A DNA stretch of 12,531 bases, from positions 1 to 12,531 of the forward strand of contig JADGCE010000006.1 in the NCBI GenBank assembly GCA_015229095.1, in the 5' to 3' direction. Positions 6,366 to 12,531 of this stretch are shown piece by piece. The translations under genes were made by a program, and so were the position numbers. The notes beneath the pieces are model-generated. The model saw only the letters and a list, made by a program, of their open reading frames with translations, had not been told where the DNA came from and searched no databases. The stretch's first letter is position 1. Each line of letters starts with the position of its first letter. Origin of the DNA: Magnetococcales bacterium. GTDB taxonomy: Bacteria; Pseudomonadota; Magnetococcia; Magnetococcales; Magnetaquicoccaceae.

Positions 6366-7301
6366 ATGCGTACTCCTTTGCGACAAAAAACAGGCGGTCT
6401 GGCCACGCTGTTGTGCCTCTCTGCCCTGTTGCTACAGCCAGCCTCCGCACGGGCAGCCGTGTGGTACACGGGGGAGTTTTCCGCCGACATTATCATTACC
6501 GATCCCGGCGCGCCAGACAATAAGGTGCGGGGCACCTTTTATGTGGGCAAGGATCGTTTCCGGGCGGAGGGCAACCATCAGGGCAAACAAAAGGCCCTCA
6601 TCGTCCATCCCCAGGAGCGCAAGGTCTGGATGCTTTTCCCGGAAGAAAAAAGTTTCTATGCCGGGCCCGGTGGTGCCCCGGTGCCTCCCAAGCCGGATAT
6701 CGACCGGTTGCCGGGGGATGCCGACGCGCCCTGCAAGCAGGATAAGGCCATTGTCTGCACACGGCTAGGGACAGAAACACTCAACGGCATCGAAACGGAA
6801 AAATGGGAGGTCAAGATCACCCCCCCCGCACCACCACCCGGGCAGCCCGCCGTTCCGGAACAGATGGCGCAAAAGGTGACCGTTTGGGCCGATCCGGTGC
6901 GCCATATTGTCATCCGGCAGCAGCCGGAGGTGGGCCCCTCGACCGAGCGGGTTTTGACGGCAACGGAAAAAGTGGCCGACCGGGTGACGGAAAAGTGGGC
7001 CATTTCGCTGACCCTGCCGGATGGACAGGGTGGCAAAACCCAAAAATTTGTGCGCTGGGTGGACAGCAAGCTGCGGGTGCCGGTCCGCGAGGAAACGGAG
7101 GGCAAGGTGGCCATGGAGCTGGTCAATATTCAGGAAAAGGCGCAACCGGCCTCTTTGTTTGAAGTGCCCAAGGATTATCGCGAGATTTCGGCGCCGCCCG
7201 CCCCTGGCGGCGTGGGACGGGAGCCGCCCAATGCGGCGGAGATGCCCCCCCCGGCGGCCCCCGCCCAACCGGCCCAGCCTGGCAAGTTGAACTATCATTG
7301 A
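6366..7301 (+). CDS. Secreted LolA-like/DUF4412-type envelope protein with Pro-rich tail
   Basis: The 311-residue product has a Sec signal peptide: basic MRTPLRQK, a Leu/Ala core and ARA before a likely cleavage after residue 30. The mature part opens with GEFSADIIITDPG and alternates short beta-rich segments (RGTFYVGKDRFRAEG, ALIVHPQERKVWML, EEKSFYAGP). This resembles the DUF4412 group of LolA-like folds, which are periplasmic lipid-handling or unknown proteins. A second half (WEVKITPP, VTVWADPVRHIVIR, LFEVPKDYREI) has the same style. Cys123 and Cys131 are the only mature cysteines and could form a disulfide. The last 35 residues are a Pro/Ala-rich tail. ATG 6366 is preferred over the open frame upstream to 6267 because it begins the signal peptide and follows GGAGAGAG (6350-6357). 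The predicted promoter lies at 6267-6295. The family call is by eye, and no specific function can be assigned. Confidence 0.75.
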   Translation: MRTPLRQKTGGLATLLCLSALLLQPASARAAVWYTGEFSADIIITDPGAPDNKVRGTFYVGKDRFRAEGNHQGKQKALIVHPQERKVWMLFPEEKSFYAGPGGAPVPPKPDIDRLPGDADAPCKQDKAIVCTRLGTETLNGIETEKWEVKITPPAPPPGQPAVPEQMAQKVTVWADPVRHIVIRQQPEVGPSTERVLTATEKVADRVTEKWAISLTLPDGQGGKTQKFVRWVDSKLRVPVREETEGKVAMELVNIQEKAQPASLFEVPKDYREISAPPAPGGVGREPPNAAEMPPPAAPAQPAQPGKLNYH

Positions 7302-7315
7302 TCTCTGGCCTTTTT

Positions 7316-7341
7316 CCCTCCCGGTGCACAGACCGGGAGGG
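7316..7341 (+). terminator. Strong GC-rich hairpin before yebC, possible terminator or leader structure
   Basis: CCCTCCCGGT (7316-7325) and ACCGGGAGGG (7332-7341) are perfectly complementary with a 6-base loop, and a T-A pair extends the stem outward. It starts 14 bases after the stop of the secreted-protein gene and ends 35 bases before yebC. A T run precedes rather than follows the stem on the + strand and none follows on the minus strand, so it lacks the U tract of an intrinsic terminator. It may instead be a Rho-dependent end, a 3' stabiliser or an operator. Confidence 0.45.
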
Positions 7342-7376
7342 AGAGATTATACCTTGGCGACAGTGAGGAGTGGTCG

Positions 7377-8123
7377 ATGGCAGGACATAGTAAATGGGCC
7401 AATATTAAAATCCGCAAAGGTGCGCAAGATGCTAAGCGCGGAAAAATATTTACAAAGTTAATTCGAGAGATTACCACGGCTGCCCGGATGGGGGGGGGAG
7501 AGCCTGCCGCCAATGCCCGTTTGCGCGGGGCAGTGCTGGCGGCGCGCGCCCAGAATATGCCAAAAGATGTGATCGAAAAGGCCATCAAACGGGGTGTGGG
7601 CGGTTTGGAGGGGAGCAACTATGAAGAGGCCCGTTATGAGGGATATGGGCCGGGTGGGGTGGCGGTGATCGTGCAAACCCTGACCGACAATTACAACCGC
7701 ACGGTTGCCGATGTGCGCCATGCCTTTACCAAATATGCGGGCAATCTGGGCACGGCGGGTTGCGTTTCCTATCTGTTTGACAACAAGGGGTTGCTGACCT
7801 TTGAACAGTGTGATGAAGATGCCCTGATGGAGGCCGCCCTGGAGGCCGGTGCGGAGGATGTGCTGGCCGATGGGGGTCGTTTTGAGGTGATCACGGCGGC
7901 AGACCAACTCCATGCGGTGCAGGAGACGCTGCTCCAGGCCGGTTTTAACCCCACCCAGGCCGAACTCACCATGCGCCCCCAAAACAGCGTCACCCTGGAC
8001 GAAAAGCAGGCCACCTCGATGTTGAAGCTGCTGGACATGCTGGAAGATAACGACGATGTGCAAAAGGTTTACACCAACTTTGACATTCCGGATGAAATTC
8101 TGGAACGTTTGGCCGGCGGTTAG
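7377..8123 (+). CDS. yebC: YebC/PmpR family translation factor or transcriptional regulator
   Basis: The 248-residue product has the family's usual length and hallmark start MAGHSKWANIKIRKGAQDA. KIFTKLIREI, ARLRGAVLAARAQNMPKD and GPGGVAVIVQTLTDNYNRT follow, with the GTAGCVSYLF segment in the middle and a C-terminal EDNDDVQKVYTNFDI. These proteins form a three-domain crescent. They were first annotated as transcriptional regulators, and members have more recently been linked to rescue of ribosomes stalled at proline-rich sequences, like the mitochondrial relative TACO1. GAGGAG (7365-7370) lies 6 bases before ATG 7377. The gene ends 9 bases before ruvC, the common proteobacterial arrangement, and probably shares its transcript. 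A run of nine G at 7490-7498 lies within the frame without breaking it. Confidence 0.96.
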   Translation: MAGHSKWANIKIRKGAQDAKRGKIFTKLIREITTAARMGGGEPAANARLRGAVLAARAQNMPKDVIEKAIKRGVGGLEGSNYEEARYEGYGPGGVAVIVQTLTDNYNRTVADVRHAFTKYAGNLGTAGCVSYLFDNKGLLTFEQCDEDALMEAALEAGAEDVLADGGRFEVITAADQLHAVQETLLQAGFNPTQAELTMRPQNSVTLDEKQATSMLKLLDMLEDNDDVQKVYTNFDIPDEILERLAGG

Positions 8124-8132
8124 GTCGAAGGA

Positions 8133-8648
8133 ATGCGCGTCATCGGCATCGATCCCGGTACCACCAGCACCGGGTGGGGCGTTGTGGAGTCGAATGGTTC
8201 AACCCTGCAGCATGTGGCCAGCGGCTGTGTGCGCACCCAGGTCGGGGAGCCTTTGCCGGCCCGGTTGGGAAAAATTTTTGCGGAGTTGACCCGCATTGTC
8301 ATCCAGTATCAGCCGCAGGAGGCCGTCGTCGAGGAGATTTTTGTCTCGCAAAACGTGCAGAGTGCCCTGAAGTTGGGCCATGCCCGTGGGGTGGCCATCG
8401 CGGCCGCCAACCATCGGGGTCTGCCGGTCCATGAATATACCGCCCTCCAGGTAAAAAAAGCGGTGGTTGGCCATGGTCATGCGGAAAAAAGGCAGATGCA
8501 GGAGATGGTGCGTATTCTGCTCTGCATGGGCAAGAGTGCCCCCCAGGATGCGGCGGATGCCTTGGGGGTGGCCATTTGCCACTTGAACCATCTGCCGGCT
8601 CGCCTCCTGCGCCCCGTGCCGGTCGTTGCGGGGGGGCAACCCCCATGA
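8133..8648 (+). CDS. ruvC: Crossover junction endodeoxyribonuclease RuvC
   Basis: RuvC is a 171-residue, metal-dependent homodimeric nuclease that cuts Holliday junctions symmetrically after RuvAB branch migration. The RNase H-like core starts MRVIGIDPGTTSTGWGVV with catalytic Asp7. Glu67 is in VVEEIF, and the C-terminal acidic pair Asp139 and Asp142 is in PQDAADALGVAICH. FVSQNVQSALKLGHARG and the basic VGHGHAEKRQMQ segment are also typical. The start MRVIGIDPG is canonical, although AAGGA directly abuts the ATG and the AGG in the yebC stop region may be the working ribosome site. The stop overlaps the ruvA start in ATGA. Confidence 0.97.
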   Translation: MRVIGIDPGTTSTGWGVVESNGSTLQHVASGCVRTQVGEPLPARLGKIFAELTRIVIQYQPQEAVVEEIFVSQNVQSALKLGHARGVAIAAANHRGLPVHEYTALQVKKAVVGHGHAEKRQMQEMVRILLCMGKSAPQDAADALGVAICHLNHLPARLLRPVPVVAGGQPP

Positions 8649-9304
8649 TCGCCATGCTGCGGGGTGTGTTGGCAGAGAAACAGCCGGACCATCTGGTGTT
8701 GGATGTGGGGGGGGTGGGGTATCGGCTCTTTGTCTCCCTGACCACCTACGAAAAACTGCCCGGTGTGGGGGCGACGGTGCAGCTTTTCACCGTGACCCAT
8801 GTGCGGGAAGATGCGTTGCATCTTTATGGTTTTGTCAGTCAGGAGGAGCGTTCCCTCTTTGTCTTGTTGAACAATATCAGCGGGATTGGTACGCGCATGG
8901 CCATCTCGGTCCTCTCCACCTTGAGCGCTCCCGCCCTGGTGGCGGCCATCGCTGCGGAAGATTTGCCTACCCTGTGCCTGGTTCCCGGTGTCGGTCGCAA
9001 AACGGCTCAACGCCTGGTCATCGAACTGAAGGACCGGTTGCCTGCGGGCATGATGATGCCCCTCTCCTCCGCAGAGACCTTGGACGGAGACAAGCCGGGC
9101 AGCGTGGCGGAGTCTGCCGCCGGTTCACTCCCCTCCCGCACCGTGTTGCGGGGGGAGCTGACCTCGGCCTTGTTGAATCTGGGCTACAAACGACCGGAGG
9201 TGGAGCGGGTGTTGGGGACGCTGCTGGCGGGTGCATCGATCCACACCGTCAGTGATGGTTTGCGGGCTGCTCTCAAGGCGTTGGCCCGTCCGGTGGCGGA
9301 ATGA
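8645..9304 (+). CDS. ruvA: Holliday junction branch migration DNA-binding subunit RuvA
   Basis: RuvA tetramers hold the four-way junction while RuvB hexamers pump the DNA. The 219-residue product starts MIAMLRGVL, close to the canonical MIGxLxG. An OB-fold fills residues 1-63 and carries the acidic pin Glu55-Asp56 (VREDALHLYGF). Two helix-hairpin-helix motifs follow at about 71-92 (NNISGIGTRMA) and 106-127 (LVPGVGRKTAQRL). A flexible linker at about 136-165 separates the C-terminal RuvB-binding domain (LTSALLNLGYKRPEVERV). The frame is open upstream to 8576, but ATG 8645, overlapping the ruvC stop as ATGA, gives the right N-terminus. The linker and total length are slightly longer than the usual 190-205 residues. 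The gene is probably translationally coupled to ruvC. Confidence 0.97.
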   Translation: MIAMLRGVLAEKQPDHLVLDVGGVGYRLFVSLTTYEKLPGVGATVQLFTVTHVREDALHLYGFVSQEERSLFVLLNNISGIGTRMAISVLSTLSAPALVAAIAAEDLPTLCLVPGVGRKTAQRLVIELKDRLPAGMMMPLSSAETLDGDKPGSVAESAAGSLPSRTVLRGELTSALLNLGYKRPEVERVLGTLLAGASIHTVSDGLRAALKALARPVAE

Positions 9305-10323
9305 GCCCGGACCCCTCCCCGTCGCCCCTGTTGTCCCCGAGTGTGACAGCGGGGGAGGGACAGAGCGACCCCGCCTTGCGGCCTCGGCAGTTGGCAGAGT
9401 TTATCGGGCAGGACAAGTTGAAAACCAACCTGATGGTTTTCCTTCAGGCGGCCAAAAATCGGGGGGAGGCCATGGACCACCTTCTCCTGCATGGTCCCCC
9501 CGGTCTGGGAAAAACCACCTTGGCCCGCATCATGGCCGCCGAACTGGCGGTGGGGCTGCGTGCCACCTCCGGTCCTGTGATCGAAAAGGCGGGGGATTTG
9601 GCGGCCCTGCTCACCAACCTGGAACGGGGCGATCTGCTCTTCATCGACGAAATTCATCGCCTCAATCCTTCGGTGGAAGAGATTTTGTATCCGGCCATGG
9701 AGGACTATCAGCTGGATATCCTGATAGGCGAGGGGCCCGCAGCCCGTTCCATCAAGATTGATCTGCCGCCGTTTACCCTGGTGGGCGCCACCACGCGGAT
9801 TGGCATGCTGACCAATCCCCTGCGGGATCGGTTCGGTATTCTGGCGCATATGGAATTTTATCAGCCTGTCGAGTTGGCGGCCATTCTCCAGCGTTCTGCC
9901 CGCTTGTTGCGGGTCTGCCTGGAGGATTCCGGGGCCCGGGAGATTGCCCGTCGCTCCCGGGGGACGCCGCGCATTGCCAACCGGCTCCTCAAGCGGGTTC
10001 GGGATTTTGCGGAGATGATGGGCAAAGGTTGCATCGATCGGGAGATGGCCTGCCATGCCCTGGAGCTGTTGGAGGTGGATCATCGTGGTCTGGACCGTAT
10101 GGACCGCCTGTTTCTCAGCACCATTATCGACAAATTTGCGGGGGGGCCTGTGGGGGTGGATACCCTGTCGGCGGCCATCAGCGAAACCCGTGATACCATC
10201 GAAGATGTGGTGGAACCATTTTTGCTTCAGGAAGGATTATTGGATCGTACACCACGGGGGCGCCGGGCGACGATACAGGCCTATAGCCATCTGGGACGGG
10301 CGTTGCCCCGGCAGCAGGAGTGA
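9301..10323 (+). CDS. ruvB: Holliday junction branch migration ATPase RuvB
   Basis: RuvB is the AAA+ motor of branch migration, 340 residues. Walker A is GPPGLGKT (65-72), Walker B is LLFIDEIH (112-119) and sensor 1 is VGATTR (161-166). The arginine finger is Arg175 in NPLRDRFG, and sensor 2 is in RGTPRIANRLLKRVRDF. The C-terminal winged helix includes RTPRGRRATIQAYSHLG. The first 24 or so residues form a Pro/Ser-rich extension (MSPDPSPSPLLSPS) before LRPRQLAEFIGQ, where E. coli has a different but also variable leader. The start ATGA overlaps the ruvA stop. The gene is central to the ruvCAB group and likely cotranscribed with ybgC. Confidence 0.98.
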   Translation: MSPDPSPSPLLSPSVTAGEGQSDPALRPRQLAEFIGQDKLKTNLMVFLQAAKNRGEAMDHLLLHGPPGLGKTTLARIMAAELAVGLRATSGPVIEKAGDLAALLTNLERGDLLFIDEIHRLNPSVEEILYPAMEDYQLDILIGEGPAARSIKIDLPPFTLVGATTRIGMLTNPLRDRFGILAHMEFYQPVELAAILQRSARLLRVCLEDSGAREIARRSRGTPRIANRLLKRVRDFAEMMGKGCIDREMACHALELLEVDHRGLDRMDRLFLSTIIDKFAGGPVGVDTLSAAISETRDTIEDVVEPFLLQEGLLDRTPRGRRATIQAYSHLGRALPRQQE

Positions 10324-10328
10324 ACAGC

Positions 10329-10742
10329 GTGACGGGAAAACCTTTCGTTTGGCCTGTTCGGGTATACTATGAGGAGACGGATGCTGGTGGTGTGGTCTAC
10401 CACAGCAACTATCTCTGCTTCATGGAGCGGGCCAGAACGGAATGGTTGCGCGGGTTGGGTTTTGGCCAGGAGCAGTGCCGCCGGGAACGGGGGCTTCTCT
10501 TCGCCGTCACCAAAATGGAGATCCATTTTTTGGCTCCTGCACGGTTGGATGACACTTTGACCGTCTCCGTGCAGCTTCTCGGCTACAAGCAGGCCAGTGT
10601 CACCTTGCAGCAGAGCATCCAGAGAGAGCAGGAGCAACGGCAGCTGATCCAGGCAACGGTCCGTCTTGTTGCCTTGAACGATCGGTTCAAACCGACCCGC
10701 TTGCCTGAGGAGTTGGTGCAGATGTTGTGTGGAGCCGTGTAG
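10329..10742 (+). CDS. ybgC: Tol-Pal-associated acyl-CoA thioesterase YbgC
   Basis: This hot-dog-fold thioesterase of 137 residues hydrolyses acyl-CoA or acyl-ACP at the cytoplasmic membrane and is the usual first gene of Tol-Pal operons. The signature YYEETDAGGVVYHSNYL contains the catalytic Asp of the TDAGG motif, followed by FMERARTEWLRGLGF and the FLAPARLDDTL segment. GTG 10329 is preferred because AGGAG (10316-10320) sits 8 bases upstream. A GTG at 10320, overlapping the ruvB stop, would add three residues (MNS) but has no spaced ribosome site. Length matches the family. The gene is separated from tolQ by 89 bases. Confidence 0.94.
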   Translation: MTGKPFVWPVRVYYEETDAGGVVYHSNYLCFMERARTEWLRGLGFGQEQCRRERGLLFAVTKMEIHFLAPARLDDTLTVSVQLLGYKQASVTLQQSIQREQEQRQLIQATVRLVALNDRFKPTRLPEELVQMLCGAV

Positions 10743-10831
10743 GGGATACACACAGGGCATGGTCCGCCTGTCAGGGATGGCAGCAGACCGCAAACAGATA
10801 ATCCGGTTAACATTTTACCAATGGTTCACTC
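10743..10831 (+). other. Intergenic region ybgC-tolQ with possible weak promoter element
   Basis: This is the only gap longer than about 10 bases between yebC and the right edge. GATAAT at 10797-10802 matches 5 of 6 of a -10 hexamer, but no recognisable -35 lies 16-18 bases upstream. GTGTA-GGGGA-TACAC at 10737-10751 is a weak 5-bp inverted repeat spanning the ybgC stop. No clear Shine-Dalgarno sequence precedes tolQ. A separate tolQ promoter is possible but not demonstrated. Confidence 0.3.
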
Positions 10832-11542
10832 ATGAATGAAACACTCGCATCCCACTCTCCCTGGGAGTTGGTCTCCCAGGCGGGACCTGTGGTCAAGCTC
10901 GTCATGCTGCTTTTGTTGGCAGCCTCCGTTTGGTCCTGGAAGATCATTATTGAAAAGTGGATGCTCTTTCGCCGGGTTACCCAGGAGGCCACCGCCTTTG
11001 AAGAGCGGTTTTGGAGTGGCGGCAGTATTGCCAAGCTCTATCAGACAGCGGCGCGGGAGTGGCCGGACAGTCCCCTGGTCAATGTTTTTACGACGGGTTT
11101 CCGGGAGTGGAAACGCTGGGAAGGGGAGGATGGCGTGCCAACCGCCGCCGAAGCCGGCGATCTGCTGCCGAACATTCGCCGCGCCATGACCGTTGCCCTC
11201 AATCGGGAGATGGATCTGCTGGGGCGGGGGTTGACGTTCCTGGCCACGACCGGTTCCACCAGCCCTTTCATCGGCCTGTTCGGGACGGTTTGGGGGATCA
11301 TGAACTCTTTCCTGGGTCTGGCAGGCGCCAAAAATACCACCCTGACCATGGTGGCGCCGGGTATCGCAGAGGCCTTGATTGCGACGGCCATGGGCCTGGT
11401 GGCGGCCATTCCGGCGGTGATTGCCTACAACAAATATGCAGCCACTTTGCGTCGGTTTCATCAAAAAATGGATAATTTTGGCGCCGAATTCCTGAATATC
11501 CTGGAGCGGCAGAGTGCCCGTCGGGGAGGGAAAAACGTATGA
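10832..11542 (+). CDS. tolQ: Tol-Pal system inner membrane motor protein TolQ
   Basis: TolQ forms, with TolR, the proton-motive-force-driven motor of the Tol-Pal system that helps outer membrane constriction during division. The 236-residue product has three transmembrane segments, at about 19-40, 134-161 and 173-199. The first is followed by a cytoplasmic loop of about 90 residues. The conserved motif TGSTSPFIGLFGTVWGIMNSF lies in TM2, and PGIAEALIATAMGLVAAIPAVI in TM3. The N-terminus resembles E. coli TolQ (VKLVMLLLLAASVWSW). ExbB is the paralogous alternative, but the neighbours ybgC, tolR and tolA decide for TolQ. The stop overlaps the tolR start as ATGA. Confidence 0.96.
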   Translation: MNETLASHSPWELVSQAGPVVKLVMLLLLAASVWSWKIIIEKWMLFRRVTQEATAFEERFWSGGSIAKLYQTAAREWPDSPLVNVFTTGFREWKRWEGEDGVPTAAEAGDLLPNIRRAMTVALNREMDLLGRGLTFLATTGSTSPFIGLFGTVWGIMNSFLGLAGAKNTTLTMVAPGIAEALIATAMGLVAAIPAVIAYNKYAATLRRFHQKMDNFGAEFLNILERQSARRGGKNV

Positions 11543-11964
11543 GCATGGGGGTCAATTTTAACACCCAGGGGTCCGACCATGGTGCCATGAGTGACATCAA
11601 TGTCACCCCCATGGTGGATATCATGTTGGTTCTTTTGGTGATCTTCATGGTGACCGCGCCTTTGTTGACCCAGGGTGTGGAAGTCAACCTGCCCTCGACA
11701 CGGGCGGCTCCCCTCAACTCCAAACAGGAGCCGTTGATCATAACCGTCAACCAGGATGGGTTGACCTACATCGAAAAAAACCTGCAAACCACTGCGCAAT
11801 TGATTGAAAAGGTGACGGCTATCCGCAAAAGCAATCCCGATCTGCCCGTCTTTGTCCGTGGTGATCGGAAAACCCCCTATGGGTCTGTCATGGTTGTGAT
11901 GTCTCAGTTGCAACAGGCTGGGGTGGACCGCATCGGCCTGGTTACTGAACCACCTGCGCAATAA
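11539..11964 (+). CDS. tolR: Tol-Pal system protein TolR
   Basis: TolR is the ExbD-like partner of TolQ, with one transmembrane helix and a periplasmic domain that interacts with peptidoglycan and TolA. The 141-residue product shows MSDINVTPMVDIMLVLLVIFMV, with the proton-channel aspartate at Asp27 in the membrane segment. A periplasmic domain follows, with VNLPSTRAAPL and VFVRGDRKTPYGSVM. Its length matches E. coli TolR. GGGAGGG upstream (11525-11531) gives a good ribosome site, and ATGA overlap with tolQ suggests coupling. tolA starts 4 bases after its stop. Confidence 0.96.
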   Translation: MSMGVNFNTQGSDHGAMSDINVTPMVDIMLVLLVIFMVTAPLLTQGVEVNLPSTRAAPLNSKQEPLIITVNQDGLTYIEKNLQTTAQLIEKVTAIRKSNPDLPVFVRGDRKTPYGSVMVVMSQLQQAGVDRIGLVTEPPAQ

Positions 11965-11968
11965 TTGT

Positions 11969-12531
11969 ATGGCATCCCATCATAAACCGCTGCTCCTATC
12001 GATCATTGGCCACATTCTGGTGCTGGTGCTGGCCTTTGTATCGCCCTTTTCCCAACCGGAAAAGGAGTTGACGCCGCCTGTCATGGTCAGCCTGGTGCAG
12101 TTGCCCCCTTCTCCTGCTCCCACGCCCCAGAAGGCGCCTGTGCCCGTGGAGGAGACGGCACCCGAGCCGGATGCCGCCGAGCCAGCGGAGATGCCGCCCC
12201 TTGTGGAACCGGTGCAGGTGTTGCCGCCTGTGGCACCGGTCAAGGCTGCCTTGCCGCCACCGCCGCCACCGCCGCCACCGCCACCGCTGGTTGCCCCCGT
12301 GGTTGAGCCGGAACCGAAGCCGGAGCCCAAACCGGAGCCGAAACCTGCGCCGAAGCCGGAACCGGCACCGGAGCCAAAGCCAGTGCCGAAGCCGGAACCA
12401 AAGCCGGAACCGAAGCCTGCACCGAAGCCGGAACCGAAACCGGAGCCGAAGCCTGCACCGAAGCCGGAACCGAAGCCGGAGCCCAAACCGGAGCCGAAGC
12501 CTGCGCCGAAGCCGGAGCCAAAACCGGAGCC
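11969..12531 (+). CDS. tolA: TolA-like energy-transducing protein with TonB-like proline stalk (C-terminus beyond window)
   Basis: The frame from ATG 11969 is open to the window end (187 complete codons), so the C-terminal Pal/TolB-binding domain is not seen. The N-terminus is a short MASHHKP followed by one membrane helix at about 8-25. It contains Ser11, His15, Leu21 and Ser25, close to but one residue shorter than the Ser-His-Leu-Ser pattern by which TolA and TonB contact their motors. A PPVMVSLVQL strand and a Pro/Glu/Ala region follow. Eleven consecutive prolines occupy residues 96-106. From residue 113 onward, proline occupies every second position with Glu, Lys or Ala between. TolA stalks are usually Lys/Ala-rich helices, so this one looks like TonB. 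Position directly after tolR (4-base gap) supports TolA; a TonB-like substitute is the alternative. Confidence 0.85.
   Translation, partial: MASHHKPLLLSIIGHILVLVLAFVSPFSQPEKELTPPVMVSLVQLPPSPAPTPQKAPVPVEETAPEPDAAEPAEMPPLVEPVQVLPPVAPVKAALPPPPPPPPPPPLVAPVVEPEPKPEPKPEPKPAPKPEPAPEPKPVPKPEPKPEPKPAPKPEPKPEPKPAPKPEPKPEPKPEPKPAPKPEPKPE
12305..12531 (+). repeat. Short tandem repeats encoding the X-Pro stalk of TolA
   Basis: The DNA is built of nearly identical 6-base units (ccgaag, ccggaa, ccggag, ccaaag) combined in longer blocks such as EPKPEPKPAPKP. The array continues past the window end. Its antisense strand reads as a Gly/Ser/Phe-rich or Pro/Ala/Ser-rich frame, which is only a mirror of the repeat. 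Confidence 0.85.

Noticed and set aside
11980..12521. Minus-strand Gly/Ser/Phe-rich and Pro/Ala/Ser-rich frames resembling structural or autotransporter repeats
   Set aside because: They are exact mirrors of the TolA X-Pro repeat. TolA has the operon position, membrane helix and spacing of a real gene.

Overview
The window looks like ordinary chromosome from a GC-rich Gram-negative bacterium, most likely a proteobacterium. The order yebC-ruvC-ruvA-ruvB-ybgC-tolQ-tolR-tolA on the + strand is the classical proteobacterial (often alphaproteobacterial) arrangement. The long kinesin-light-chain-type TPR array would fit a Magnetococcus-like lineage, but that placement is a guess. I see no transposase, integrase, phage gene, CRISPR array, tRNA or rRNA.

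Left part (1-2504). A minus-strand gene for an unrecognised membrane protein runs off the left edge. A 314-base divergent spacer follows, then a + strand gene of 641 codons. Its product has a complete TolC-type outer membrane channel domain, a roughly 95-residue low-complexity linker, and a C-terminal segment that reads like a POTRA domain of the two-partner-secretion type. This fusion is the most unusual object in the window.

Middle minus-strand group (2546-6127), in transcription order: ndk (nucleoside diphosphate kinase), rlmN (radical SAM 23S rRNA/tRNA adenine C2 methyltransferase) and a TPR protein with about fifteen 42-residue repeats. A long, nearly perfect palindrome lies between ndk and rlmN. 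The ndk leader carries three tandem 12-bp units that resemble DnaA boxes.

Right part (6267-12531), + strand. A good sigma70-like promoter precedes a secreted protein resembling the LolA-like/DUF4412 group. After a perfect 10-bp inverted repeat come yebC (translation factor/regulator), ruvC, ruvA and ruvB (Holliday junction resolution and branch migration), and ybgC (acyl-CoA thioesterase). After an 89-bp gap come tolQ, tolR and the first 187 codons of tolA. ruvC/ruvA, ruvA/ruvB and tolQ/tolR overlap by ATGA, which suggests translational coupling. tolB and pal would be expected beyond the right edge. TolA is unusual: the visible part of its stalk is a TonB-like tract with proline at every second position, preceded by eleven consecutive prolines, rather than the usual Lys/Ala-rich helix.

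Most of the window is housekeeping. The points worth a second look are the TolC-POTRA fusion, the TonB-like TolA, the DnaA-box-like leader of ndk, the ndk/rlmN palindrome and the many 8-9-nt G/C homopolymers in coding sequence.
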